Below, in pieces: positions 24,360 to 34,990 of a DNA stretch of 64,000 nt (position 1 is the first letter of the stretch; the number at the start of each line of letters is the position of its first letter). Position numbers and translations under genes: made by a program. The notes under the pieces are model-generated. The model was not told where the DNA came from. It saw only the letters and a program-made list of their open reading frames with translations, and did no database searches. The stretch lies in the NCBI GenBank assembly GCA_030762175.1, contig CM060833.1, positions 164,207,001-164,271,000 of the forward strand, in the 5' to 3' direction. The DNA comes from Metallyticus violacea (lineage: Eukaryota > Arthropoda > Insecta > Mantodea > Metallyticidae).

Positions 24360-25250
24360 TTGCAGGTACGGAGTGAGCAGCCTTGTGTCTGTCGAGTTTG
24401 TGAAGAGTGCACAATTAAGATATGGGTCGGAATGGAAGGTTGTCCAGTTTCGAACAAGGTCAGGTTAAAGCCTACAAAGAAGGATTTTCGTCTCGGGAAA
24501 TATCAAGAAGGCTTGGTAGGTCATGTGATAACTTCCTGAAGCTAGGAAATAATTATGGAATGAAAAGTCGCCTGGAAGACCTGAAACATTACGCCCCGAC
24601 AAGTGATCAGAAAGGTCAAGCTGGGACAAATTGTTGCTGGTCCCTCTGCCAGTATTCACAAATCGATGTTGTCCAGCAGACTAGTCAGACAAACACACAT
24701 TGAAATACAAGAAAAAGCATCCGTGTCCTAAAGTCCACTATGGGTTGATTAGGCTAAGGAACAAATCACCTGAGAGGAAGATTGGATGCGTATATATTAA
24801 GTGTTGAAAAAAATTCACTGGGACGGTCTCGGTGTTTGACACTGCTAGGTATGACCTCAGAAATGAAGATGGTGTTTTCAAAGAGGCAACAAGGAAGAAA
24901 GTCTCTAATGGTCTAGGGTGGATATCTGGTATGCAGGGAAAACACATCTGCAGGTGGTATGCCATTCATACACAAGCACATTTTTTACATGTTGCAGAGC
25001 ATTGGATATGTCTGCAGCAATCATCCACAAGAGTAAAAGTGTTAGTGTCAAAGAATCGCCAATTTCCCAGGCCTAAACCCTACTGAGGAATCTTATGCAG
25101 GTCAGTTTATCGCGGTGAAAATGAATATGCAAGTGTGCAGGAACTAAAGACCTCTATTATATCTACAAGGAACGAAATTGAGCCGTCTGTTTTGGGGTAT
25201 GGCGCATAGTATGATTCAGGTTTTGCTGAAAAAGGGCTAATTTATAGGAT
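24360..25250 (+). pseudogene. Tc3-like transposase remnant
   Basis: A + strand frame starting at 24422 reads M-G-R-N-G-R-L-S-S-F-E-Q-G-Q-V, then S-S-R-E-I-S-R-R-L-G-R-S, the first helix-turn-helix of Tc3-type transposases. After frameshifts, 24810-24900 gives K-K-I-H-W-D-G-L-G-V-F-D and Y-D-L-R-N-E-D (first catalytic Asp region), then G-W-I-S-G-M-Q-G-K. Near 25055-25200 the pattern F-P-G-L-N-P-T-E-E and later E-I-E-P-S-V-L matches the C-terminal catalytic region. The gene is inactive, with part of the second HTH missing. Confidence 0.72.
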
Positions 25251-25311
25251 ATTAATGACATGACATCAGTTTGCAACGGGCTTTATTTTGTATTTAATAG
25301 TCTCTAATCAT

Positions 25312-25577
25312 GATTTTTAATAGTGTTTAAAAAGCTGTTACTGCTGAGGCACCACAGGCATGATACACGAGATGAAATGATGTGTCGGGAAAGGATTTTT
25401 TTTAAGGAAGGAAACATTCCAGGTGTAAGTTTAGGGTACCTCCCAGGCATTTGTAATTTATGAGGACTGAGAAAAACCTGGAAAAAAACCTCAGTCAGAG
25501 ATGACGTCGTGGTGGGATTCGAACCCCAGACCTCCCGCTCAAGAGTCCACGCCTTAATGACCTCGGCCACCCGTGGT
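25312..25577 (-). repeat. SINE-1 copy
   Basis: Minus-strand copy with head CCACGGGTGGCCGAGGTCAT, intact B box GGGTTCGAATCCCACC and a diverged 3' end. Fourteen bases around the GTCCACCG block are lost. Confidence 0.9.
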
Positions 25578-27389
25578 ATGTTAATGTTTATGCTTATGTC
25601 ATTTGGTGTATTTAAGTTAAAATATATTTTATTTAATTTTTTTCTCTCTCTTTACATGACGAGTTTCGTCAGTTGGCCTTATTTTGCAATGCGCCTTAAT
25701 TGCTGCTTCAGAGCGGATATACTTGCATGTCTGCTAATGAACGTGGCTTTGGCAACAAAACGATCCAACTGGTCGTTTTCATGTTTACAGCACTCACCAC
25801 TGATAATATTTTTTGTAAAGCATTTAACGTCTCTCTCTCTCGCGAATGTTTAACCCCATTAAACGGACTCTAAAATGAGATAAGCAACTAATCTGCATAC
25901 ATGCTTGTATAAAAAAAAAATATGGAAAGTGCAATAAGTAAGCTGCACTTAAATTTGAAAACTTTAATTTTATTTTGCAACTAAACGGAGCACCTTAGTA
26001 CTGGCTAGGGATAAGTGAAATGATGAACTGGCTCTAAGCATAACAAAAAATTATTAGTTTATTTTCATTTTGTTGAATGGTACTAAATTTTACGATTTAC
26101 TATAGAGGTACCTGTACCAAATATAGTTTCTAAAATTACACAGAATGAAATACTTGCAATAGAAGTAAAATGTCTTCCTCGTTCTTGTTTTTATAGGTAT
26201 TATCGTTCAATTAATCAGTAACGTTGTTACGTGTGGATAATTGGTTGATGCGACCTTGTGGTGCTTAATATAATGCTTCATAAATGTTCGGAAACACCAA
26301 AATGCCTTTTTATAAAAGTCCTTGAAACTGGTATTGCTAGTGCTTCGTAATACGCTTTAAATATAATCGGTGCAAGTGTTAACAAAATTTCCCAGTTGGT
26401 GTTCATAAAATCGTTTTAAAGTTAGTTTTACAGGATGTTTTATAAAAAATCACATTGAAACAAGGCGTTACTAGTTTACGTCGTATATTGCCAACTGAAA
26501 TATGGTGTATTAAAAAGTTTTGTACCTGCGGAATGTTTGCAATGTTATCCATGCCTTGGTGTCCAATAAAATTATAGATTATAAGTATACAATATCATAC
26601 GGCTGCATAAAGTTTAGATAATGTTTTGGAAAATATTGGATAACGAAAATATACAAACTGTACAAGGAACGCTCAGTAACTGTATTTTGCTCGGCTAGTT
26701 TTATCTATGAAAGTCGGCCGGGGAGCCGGAGGGGAGGTCACTCGTGTTAACTCTTAAGATATTACGGACGCGTTTTTAAGTATTCATTAGGTGGCGTAAT
26801 TCAGTGTATTAGTTGCGTTAATATGGCTCAATCCAGATATTCTATTCACTTAAGATTATTTACCTTCGTATGTGCGTGCAGAATCTGCTCGTGATGTACG
26901 GAGATTGTTTCAAAAAAGGTTCCTCTGATGTTCAACTTCAAAGTCGAAGTTAGATTCACAGTTTGGTAAATAACTTTCCTGAAACGAAGCATGCTTGTAG
27001 TCTTGATTAAAAATACAAACAAACGCACACTACAATACTTACAGAAAAAAAGTTAGATAACATTGAACATGCACCGAAACGTTTCCCTAAAATTTACTTC
27101 GTTTTTCTTAGCAAACTGGAATTACCTATTCCTCTGTGTGAACGAAGATACAGAAGTTAAAACCTTATAAAATAACTGTAGTATAAGAACCCAAACCGGG
27201 TGACCCTGCATCCTGTGAATGACTGAGAAATTGACCTGAGAAAAGCCCGACTTGCTTCAGGAGGAAACCCAACATGATCAAATGATAGGAGTGTGATGCG
27301 CCGGTGAGAGAATGTGTCTCTCTCTCTCTCCCTCTCTTTTAAAGAAACAGGTACAAACTTTTTTACATGAATTAACTTTGAGGGAACCA
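25578..27389. other. No gene recognised
   Basis: A CT-rich patch occurs at about 27318-27338. The frame at 25509-25853 starts in the SINE and is not a gene. Confidence 0.4.
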
Positions 27390-27710
27390 CTTTCCAACAG
27401 GACTCTGCAACAGTGCATACAGCCCTTGTATCCTTGCATGCATTTCACGAAATAATTGACGACAGCATTCCGTAACATGTGACCCTCTTGGTCCCCAGAT
27501 TTAACGCGCTGCGATTTTTATCCTTAGGAGCATTAAAGAAAACATGTGCAGGACAATTCCACTCACATTAGATGAAGTGAAAAGTAGCACTCGTGAGGAA
27601 ATTTCTTCCATTTCTCAGAGGGAACTACAGGGGGTAATGGTTAATTTCATAAACGATGCTAGAAAGGTATAAGCATCTACTTGCTTGATAACTGTGAATC
27701 AAGTAAATGT
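27390..27710 (+). pseudogene. Tc1/mariner superfamily transposase, C-terminal fragment
   Basis: A frame beginning near 27391 gives F-Q-Q-D-S-A-T-V-H-T-A (second catalytic Asp) and then L-H-A-F-H-E-I. After a frameshift near 27490 the C-terminus follows: T-I-P-L-T-L-D-E-V-K, R-E-E-I-S-S-I-S-Q-R-E-L-Q-G-V-M. The usual S-P-D-L-T catalytic block reads only as CCCCAGATTTAACGCGCTGC in a shifted frame. The N-terminal half is absent. Confidence 0.65.
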
Positions 27711-28755
27711 GACTTTTAAGTGTTAATAATAATAACTTACTCGACAATCATAACTGCCGACTTTCCGACGTGTTCAACGCGATACCAGCATGAACCGACC
27801 GATTGGACTTTACGCGTGGAGCGGTCCAGGTAAGGAAAAAACCTCCCGTTACTTAAATCTTACGCAAGGTGACAGCAATAAAAAAGCTCAGTCTCTAAGA
27901 TCAGTAATTTAATTTATTTTAGAGAAAATAAGATTTCAGAGAGGTTTAAAAAAACGTGTGTGTGTGTAATATTAAATTTCTTTAGAAATTACTATTTAAA
28001 TGAATCTATTAATGATAAGAATCCGAAAAATCATATTGTAGAAATAAAAACTGAAACTACCGTAACAGATGAAGTGCTAGATGCAGTAAAAAGAGAGAGA
28101 AGTGTACCCGGTATTGAATTTTTTTAATATGTAGGTAGGGGGTCAGAAAAAAAATTAATGTAGTTATTATAATCATAATAAGATAGTTTATAATTATTGG
28201 AGATGTATATAACTGTTAAATGCGTAAAAATTGAAATAAAAGTAACCTGGAAAACTATATAGATATTACCGTTCTAATTTCTGTGCAAAATGATTAAGCA
28301 ACATAATCAGTGAGGACTACAGCTATTTATAAATATTAGTGATAAACAATAGGAATTCAGAACAAATAGAAGCATAACATAGATTGTTTTTTATAGACAA
28401 ACAGCTTAAAAAGGATCAACGTTAGTCTATCGTAGACTTGACATGTTGGATAATTTCCGATTAAAAATGTGGAACTTTTAAATGAAATCTAGATTCCAAG
28501 ATAATTATTAAATTTAATGTAACGTATATACAAGACTACAGTACCAAAGTATTTATTACATATAACCGCAGTGTTCTAAAGGGATAAGATAACTCGACTA
28601 GCTTGATCCCCTTAGTTTAATATGATAACGGAGAGAGCGAAACGCCCACCAGATTATCTATGGGCACGTAGTGCTGAGGATGCTTTTTTTTAAGAATGGA
28701 AATGAGAATATTTCCGACGATTGTTTCATCAATTTGTAATAATTGCTAGTCTCTC
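27711..28755. other. No gene recognised
   Basis: AT-rich sequence, with no feature seen beyond a short GT run at about 27955-27967. Confidence 0.4.
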
Positions 28756-28756
28756 T

Positions 28757-28935
28757 TGGTTAGTCTAGTTAGTCGCAGATTCAAATTCAGCCATAGGCGA
28801 TGAATTTTAATGATGTAAAAATCCTAATATGACTTCCTTAGAAATGGAAGTAAAGCCGTGGGTCCCTTGTCGTAGATTTATGACGCTTAAAACAACCTCA
28901 AGCCGGAAAGAGGAAGGCTCGGAGCAAAATGTACC
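28757..28935 (+). repeat. SINE-2 fragment
   Basis: Plus-strand copy with a degenerate head (TTAGTCTAGTTAGTCGCAG, then GATTCAAATTC) and the body blocks AAAATCCTAATATGACTTCC and AAGTAAAGCCGTGGGTCCCT. The 3' third is missing. Confidence 0.75.
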
Positions 28936-28960
28936 TGCTATTACATGCCAATGTTAAGGT

Positions 28961-29040
28961 AACCAGGAAGTGTAAATCTAGCAAATAATGCAGCAGTATA
29001 CATTTTGCACTGTATCTCAGAAATTTATAAAGTTGTATGA
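28961..29040 (+). repeat. Left arm of a 1.9 kb inverted-repeat pair
   Basis: The sequence from GTAACCAGGAAGTGTAAATC to ACTGTATCTCAGAAATT recurs as its reverse complement at 30778-30853. There are about ten mismatches over 75 bp. Confidence 0.7.
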
Positions 29041-29058
29041 AATTGTATTTGTACGCTT

Positions 29059-29087
29059 ACATTTGCATACATAATGTATGCAAATGT
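29059..29087. repeat. 29-bp palindrome with octamer-like core
   Basis: ACATTTGCATACAT and ATGTATGCAAATGT are perfect inverted arms of 14 bp around a single A. Each arm contains ATTTGCAT/ATGCAAAT. Confidence 0.85.
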
Positions 29088-29099
29088 GGTAACTAGAAG

Positions 29100-29680
29100 T
29101 ATTTAAATATCAATATTAGTTGATAAAAATCTATACCAATAAGAAATGAAAAATATATTTTTTTTTATTTTAAAATTAATTTCTTTTTAAGCAACTAGCA
29201 TACATGTATTGTTCTAGTTCCTAGGATAGAATGTGGGGCCGTTCGTGGGGTATAAGCTGGCAGCAGTCCGCTCGCGGGAAGAGGTGTCGTCGATTAATTG
29301 TTTTTCTTTGAGTTCTGGGTTGGATGCCCCTTGTGTCGGGATCAGGAACCTTTACCTCAGGGAACTCTGGAATTTTGTGACTCGTCTGAGTCAGAGGGAA
29401 GGGAAGGAAATCTATAAAGTTACACGGAAACACTGGAGTTCTTATCTGACATCATTTATTTAACTTAACAGAATACTGGATTGTTCGCGTAAGCTTGGAA
29501 ATGTGTTGAACTGACTGACTATTTTTCTTCTCCTACCGACTTCGCTCACTTTGATTTGGATTGTCTATTCTTTTGCCCGCTTATTTAAATTGACTCTTAC
29601 AGTTCCGTTCTCCGACTATCCAACCTTTAGCTCTTAGCCTCGAATCCCGGACCGCTAACTTTTCCCTGCTGTAGAAGTCC
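29100..29680. other. No gene recognised
   Basis: Higher GC than its surroundings, with overlapping frames on both strands (29221-29433 and 29233-29463), neither with a recognisable domain. Confidence 0.35.
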
Positions 29681-29682
29681 AG

Positions 29683-29760
29683 CTGCTCTCTCTCTCTCTC
29701 TCTCCAAGTCCCTTCTGCTCTCTCTCTCTAGGTCTCTCTCTCTCCAAGTCCCTCCTGTTC
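29683..29760. repeat. CT-rich tandem repeat
   Basis: Runs of CT alternate with CCAAGTCCCTTCTG / CCAAGTCCCTCCTG, so a unit of CT repeats plus a 14-bp spacer is partly duplicated. Confidence 0.8.
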
Positions 29761-30777
29761 TGTGTCCCTTACATTATATATCAGATGTCAAGTTTATTGT
29801 TTATTAGGAACCTCCCATCGTGAAAATTAAATCCGCGAAATTTATGGAGCTCAGTTCGATTCTATCTGCGTTATTGGTCCTTCCTTAATATCTATAATTA
29901 TGCAGGCTCGCTCCGATTCGTTCAATTTTGTAAGATTTCTATTGGTTGTGTGGGACCAATTTCTGGAAATACCTCTCACGTTATAATATTTCTAAGAACG
30001 GACATTCCTGCCCTAAATGTTGGGAAATTTTTATAATCTGACTTATCCTTTCACTTTTCTGTCCTTTCAAATTTGCTCACAATGAAACCTCGGCCATAAG
30101 TAAGGAACATCTATTTGTTTTGCAAAGTCATGTCAAAATCTGTCGACGTTTGAATGTTATTGTCATGAGGGGTTATAAACTTGAGCTGTCATCTGAGATT
30201 GACATTTGTTCCTTCTTCGAAAGAAATCCACCCGTAAAGTCATTAGTGCCTTTACCCTTAGTTATTGAAAGAATATGTTTCTCTGCTTTTGTCTGCGTCT
30301 CGGTAAATGGTTTTCTTTAAACCCTCTGAAAAGAGAATTGCCTCTTTTCAGGACATAACCCTTTTCCCCAAGGTCAAAACTTTTACCATTTCCAAGCTTA
30401 ACGACCCGAACCGTTTTCCATTCACATAAATACACAATGGACCTTTATTACTGTTTAGCACAGGTGCTGTCTAATGACTACAAACTACATACATGTATCA
30501 GATGATCATATTTATGTTAATTATTACTAGCCTTAATTATAACAATGTTAGTTTAATCAAAGACGGCCTTTAATTCCGGCTACAAATGTCTGCAGTTTAA
30601 GAAGTCATTCCAGTTTCACCAATAGCTTATAAGAAAAACGCATCATTATTTCGCAGTGTTTTCAGTTTTTTAATAAGATTTTATTTTGAAAAAAAATTTA
30701 AATGCATCAGAATTAAAATTTACAGAAAATCTGTAATGGAGTTTTCTTAATATCTCTCAAAAATTTCACATTGATAG
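29761..30777. other. No gene recognised
   Basis: Sequence between the arms of the inverted-repeat pair. No transposase-like frame was found. Confidence 0.35.
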
Positions 30778-30853
30778 CTTTAAAACTTTGTGAGATACAG
30801 TGTAAAAAGTATACAGCTGCATTATTTGCTAGATTTAAACTTCCTGGTTACTA
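30778..30853 (-). repeat. Right arm of the inverted-repeat pair
   Basis: Reverse complement of 28961-29040. It is followed by a 12-G run at 30861-30872. Confidence 0.7.
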
Positions 30854-31089
30854 AGCGGAAGGGGGGGGGGGGCGTAAAATGCAACTTAGTTTCTACAGAC
30901 GAAACTAAATGTTATATGAATATCTAAACACTAGACATTAATGGAAAAATAATTTCGCCAGTTATGAATGTTAAATATTTAGGTATAAAAATTTCCAATC
31001 ATCGAAATATTTTGGAAGAAGAAACTAGTAAAAACCATCCATATAAGAGACATATGAAAAAATAAATATCTTAATAAACAAAGTATATA

Positions 31090-31485
31090 TACTATAAATG
31101 AAAAATAATGTAACCAAATTAACAATAATTAGAAAAGCAGAAAAGGATAAAACACTAAGAAAAAATGAAAGTTGTAATCGCATTTGTTAAACCAAAATGT
31201 CATAACATTAATTTGGATTGATGTCATAGTATAAGAAGTATTAAATAACAAAATCTTAATAATAACAATAGCGTATATTAGAAAATACAGAAAGTAAAAA
31301 ATAAAATTAAAAGAATAATAGATAAGTAGTAAAGAAGTCGAAAGCAAAACACGCAAAAGCAAATTTAAATTAATAAGCCAAGTTAAAAGCAACACCAGAA
31401 GTGCAAACAATATAAAAGAAAAATAATGTAACACTATTAACAATGTAACTAAATTAACAAATAGAAAATCACAAAAGGATATTTA
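31090..31485 (+). repeat. Fragments related to the fold-back family at 0.8-1.35 kb
   Basis: 31090-31170 contains AACAATAATTAGAAAAGC and AAAAGGATAAAACACTAAG. 31413-31485 contains AATGTAACACTATTAACAAT and AAAAGGATAT. Both are in the orientation of the left arm at 791. They are direct, not inverted, and diverged. Confidence 0.6.
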
Positions 31486-32678
31486 AAAATGCTCAATTAA
31501 ACAGACGAGACAAGATTTCAAGAGAAGTGATCAGGTGAGAAAATAGAGGAATGAGGAAATAATAGTTATCTTCTCCTGATTTCTTCTGTGTGAAGACAAA
31601 CGGAAAGATTTCTAAACAAAAGAAAAATGCCGGTGGATAGCACCATCAGTTGGCGAAAATGTCGTCAGGGTTATTTTCAGAAATACGTAAAAAGCAGCAT
31701 GACCTTCATAATATTCTAACACCTCCAAGAAAGTAGCTCTTAATCACTTAATGAATGCTGATTAAAATTGAAATGTGTCAAACAATTGGATTTCCTTTAG
31801 AACTAGCTACAATTCAGTGAAATTAAATTAAATTGAAAGAATCGATCCGTAAGTCGGAACGGCCACCACCGTGACCTCGTCTCAACTGGCGACATCTCCC
31901 GTGTATTCAAAGCGCTCCAACATGAATGCTGGAAACGTTGCTTAAATTCTTCCAGCGAGTGATGATTAATTTCACCTATTTCTGCAAAGATAGAAGCCAC
32001 AAGCTGTAACGTTATTATGCAGAAAATATGCCGTCAGGTAGTTCATACTGGTAATTTATTTCTGACTGAACTGCTGAATTCGCGGAAGGAGATATATCGG
32101 CTATAGAGTGAGGTCGTGCCGCTAGCCGGCCGACTTGGAAACCGATAGTTTTAAATGTTTCTAGGTTTCAGAAACTAAAATAAGTTAAACTTTTTTATAT
32201 GTTATTATCGTTACGTGCCAGCTACATTTATAAACTAGTTTCGTACAAGGTCAGTTTGTGCATGTTAAATATGCATTTCACACGACAGTGCTTGTCACAG
32301 ATTACGATAGAGCCTAATCGATAATTATTTCTGTTAATAGACCCTTTTTACTTAAAGTAATCTATTGATGGTTGAAACTCGGAAATACTGCCACAGACCT
32401 CGTACACTTGCTCAAAGAAAAAATAATCGCTTGTCTGAAACAATACTTCGTGCTTCCGAACATAACCGAAGGCTCCTACAACCAATGTTATTACAGTACA
32501 TTATATAATGTAATTGCGAATAGTACAGCCAAAAATCAACCTTCAAAGATACATTTGTTTCTTCATTAAAACCAGAAATGTAAACAATTATTGATTTTCA
32601 TTGATTAAACTGAATATAGTCTGCAGCTGTTTTCTAATGTGAAGGCGCATCGAAAAGAACAGATTTGACGTTTAAACC
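31486..32678. other. No gene recognised
   Basis: No supported feature. Confidence 0.4.

Positions 32679-32741
<63 letters not shown>
32679..32741. repeat. (GT)n(AT)n compound microsatellite
   Basis: About ten GT units run directly into about twenty AT units. The minus-strand frame across it (32605-32967) is a repeat artefact. Confidence 0.95.
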
Positions 32742-32744
<3 letters not shown>

Positions 32745-32965
32745 GTTTCAAATTATACTTTGTATATACTTTTGGGTAAATTATATTGTTCATTGAAACA
32801 AAGAGAATTGAAAATGCATAAACAAATGGATTCAAGTATAAAAAGATGTGAGATTCGAACGTAATAGTTTCCATTATTACATTCCACTTGTCATCTATTT
32901 CACTCTGCCACAGTTGGAATCTACTTGTAGGCTTTCTGTGGGGAGTACGATTGTTTTCTGTAAAC

Positions 32966-32970
<5 letters not shown>

Positions 32971-33013
<43 letters not shown>

Positions 33014-33285
33014 CGCCACGGGTGGCCGAGGTCGTTAAGGCATGGACTCGTGAGCGGGAGGTCTGGGGTTCGAATCCCGCCAGCACCGTTCTTCCTGACT
33101 GAGGTTTTTTCCAGGTTTTCCTCAGTGCTCATAAATGGCAAATGCCGGGGAGGTACCCTAAACTTAGGCCTGGAACGATTCCTTCCATAAAAATAAATCC
33201 TTTCCCAATATATCATTTCATCTCGTGTATCATCAGTGTCCATCGCCTGTGGTGCCTCTGTAGCAAAAACGGGCGTTAAACACCA

Positions 33286-33330
<45 letters not shown>
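32971..33330. repeat. (CT)n microsatellite split by a SINE-1 insertion
   Basis: Twenty CT units at 32971-33010 and about twenty more at 33291-33330 flank the SINE, with no other sequence between apart from the ATTCAT-type tail. Confidence 0.92.
33011..33290 (+). repeat. SINE-1 copy, full length
   Basis: The cleanest + strand copy. The head is TACCGCCACGGGTGGCCGAG, followed by GTCGTTAAGG (A box region), GGGGTTCGAATCCCGCC (B box) and the conserved body. The 3' end is GCAAAAACGGGCGTTAAACA. The tail is ACCATTCATT rather than pure A. It lies inside a CT microsatellite. Confidence 0.95.
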
Positions 33331-33332
<2 letters not shown>

Positions 33333-34039
33333 AAATCAGTCATCATCTGTAGGGGCCTTCATTCGAAGGGGACTGTCATATTTCGCCATCCAAGAATGCG
33401 GCCATTCTTTCTTTGAGCAAGTGTACAAGTTTCTCGACCTTTCAGGAGACCGGAACATCAAAGACCCAAGACTAAAGGACATCTGCATCAATATAAATTT
33501 TCTTAATTCATGTGTCTGGTGCAAAATTCAAATAAGTATAGAATTTTGCAAGGAGGGGTCGCGGCAATTGTTTCGGAGAATAAGACAAAACTATTTTAGT
33601 TTGGTTGAAGATGATAAAGCATCCTTGCTAAAGTTTAATAGTTACACACTATGGTGAAACTGTGTTGACAGGAAGCGAGGGATAGATGGAGTAGTGCACG
33701 TTTAATTCGAGCAGCGTAGCGGTCAAAAGAGAGTTGTGTGTTGTCTGCTAGAGTAGATCACATGTCTTTGTGGTTTAAAGAGTTGGTCATTTTGTACAGT
33801 ACGGTGTTCTAATGTAAGCGGTAATTGCGAAACTGTTGTTGGATTACTTTATTTTAAAAGATGCTCTAAAGAAGAAGATCGTGTTACTTTCGTACAAATA
33901 AAGACGGAACTTGATAAAGGAAGTGCTATAGATGTTTGTACACTTTTAATCGATGAGGAGGCAACAATTGAAGATGTTATAGCATGTGATATAACGCAAT
34001 GTCACTAGGGGGGGAAGAAAGAATCTGCGTTGCAAAAAT
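33331..34039. other. No gene recognised
   Basis: A 78-residue + frame at 33421-33657 has no recognisable domain. A higher-GC patch lies at 33350-33480. Confidence 0.35.
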
Positions 34040-34990
34040 TCCAAAGCACGCTAATACAAAATGTCGCCCAGACCCAAACATCCTGCAGGATATGATAAAC
34101 CGCAAGTATAAACCATATTATAGCAGACAGACAGAAAAATGCAATAATACATGACCGTAGATTGAGAATCTAGCAAATAGTATGCACTAAATAAGGGAAA
34201 TATTCCGCAAAATAAAATGGAGGGAAGCAGATTTGGAATTAACATAAATGGTTACAAACTCGTGAATCTAAGATTAGCAGAGTACATAGTCCTATTTGCT
34301 TGATAGCAAAGAACCTGTAAAAAATGCTTCAAGATCTCAACAAGCACAGTAAAACTGCCGATCTATGAACATGGAAAAAACATAGATCATGACAAATGGC
34401 CAAGTAGCGCCATTAGAATGAACTCGACACTAAAATAAATAACAGAGTATGTTTACTTAGGTCAAACAGTTGCATTCCAGCATCATATGGGCATAGAAAT
34501 CAATAAAAGAATCTCCTCAGCATGGAGAGCATTCTGGTCAATGAAATCCCTACTGATGGACAATACTTTGAGCCGAAAACTGAGAGATGTGCTGAATTCA
34601 TGTATATTCTCAGCTAAACTTGGGGCCTAACAGAAGTGGAAAAGAATATTATTAACATTTGCCAACATAAAATGGAGTGAAAAGTACTAGGGATATCCCT
34701 CGTGGATAAAATATCATCTGTGCAATTAAGATATCTGCACTAAACAACGTGGCAAACAGTCTGAAGTAGAAATGGGGCGGACATGTAGCAAGGCTATCAA
34801 GAAGCAAAGGGAATATGGAGCTATCACATAGGATCTACATATCGGTAGGAGAGGAAGAGGGAGACCGAGAACGAGGTGGGCAGACTCCTTCAGGAAAGCA
34901 GCCAGGCGACACGGGACCTCAGTACCTGGAAGAGCCTAGGAACAGAGCTGCAGAAAGAACTGAATCCAATAACCGAATTTGCAATACAAA
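34040..34990 (+). pseudogene. RTE-like retrotransposon ORF2 remnant (RT palm to C-terminus)
   Basis: Plus-strand translation across frameshifts gives a palm block R-L-A-E-Y-I-V-L-F-A near 34270-34300, where the catalytic F/Y-A-D-D is expected. It continues with E-Y-V-Y-L-G-Q-T-V near 34445 (read with a shift), I-N-K-R-I-S-S-A-W-R-A-F-W-S-M near 34500, W-G-G-H-V-A-R-L-S near 34770, and R-R-G-R-G-R-P-R-T-R-W-A-D-S near 34845-34890. That order is the RT palm to thumb and C-terminal tail of RTE-like endonuclease/reverse transcriptases. The D-D pair is lost and stops are frequent, so it is inactive. Confidence 0.75.

Noticed and set aside
29683..29760. CRISPR-like repeat array
   Set aside because: Only two irregular units made of CT runs, in a eukaryotic genome. 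No regular repeat-spacer structure occurs anywhere in the window.
31129..31443. Hydrophobic 104-residue minus-strand frame as a membrane protein
   Set aside because: It is an AT-composition artefact (Leu/Phe/Ile from A-rich + strand) overlapping repeat fragments.
33011..33090. tRNA gene at SINE-1 heads (and at 8.19, 20.7, 37.8 and 47.1 kb)
   Set aside because: A and B boxes are present, but the acceptor stems do not pair and the same heads are followed by the same SINE bodies at many sites.
32605..33102. Frames rich in Leu-Ser, Ile-Tyr or Cys-Val across 32.6-33.1, 40.0, 59.9 and 61.4 kb
   Set aside because: They come from dinucleotide microsatellites.
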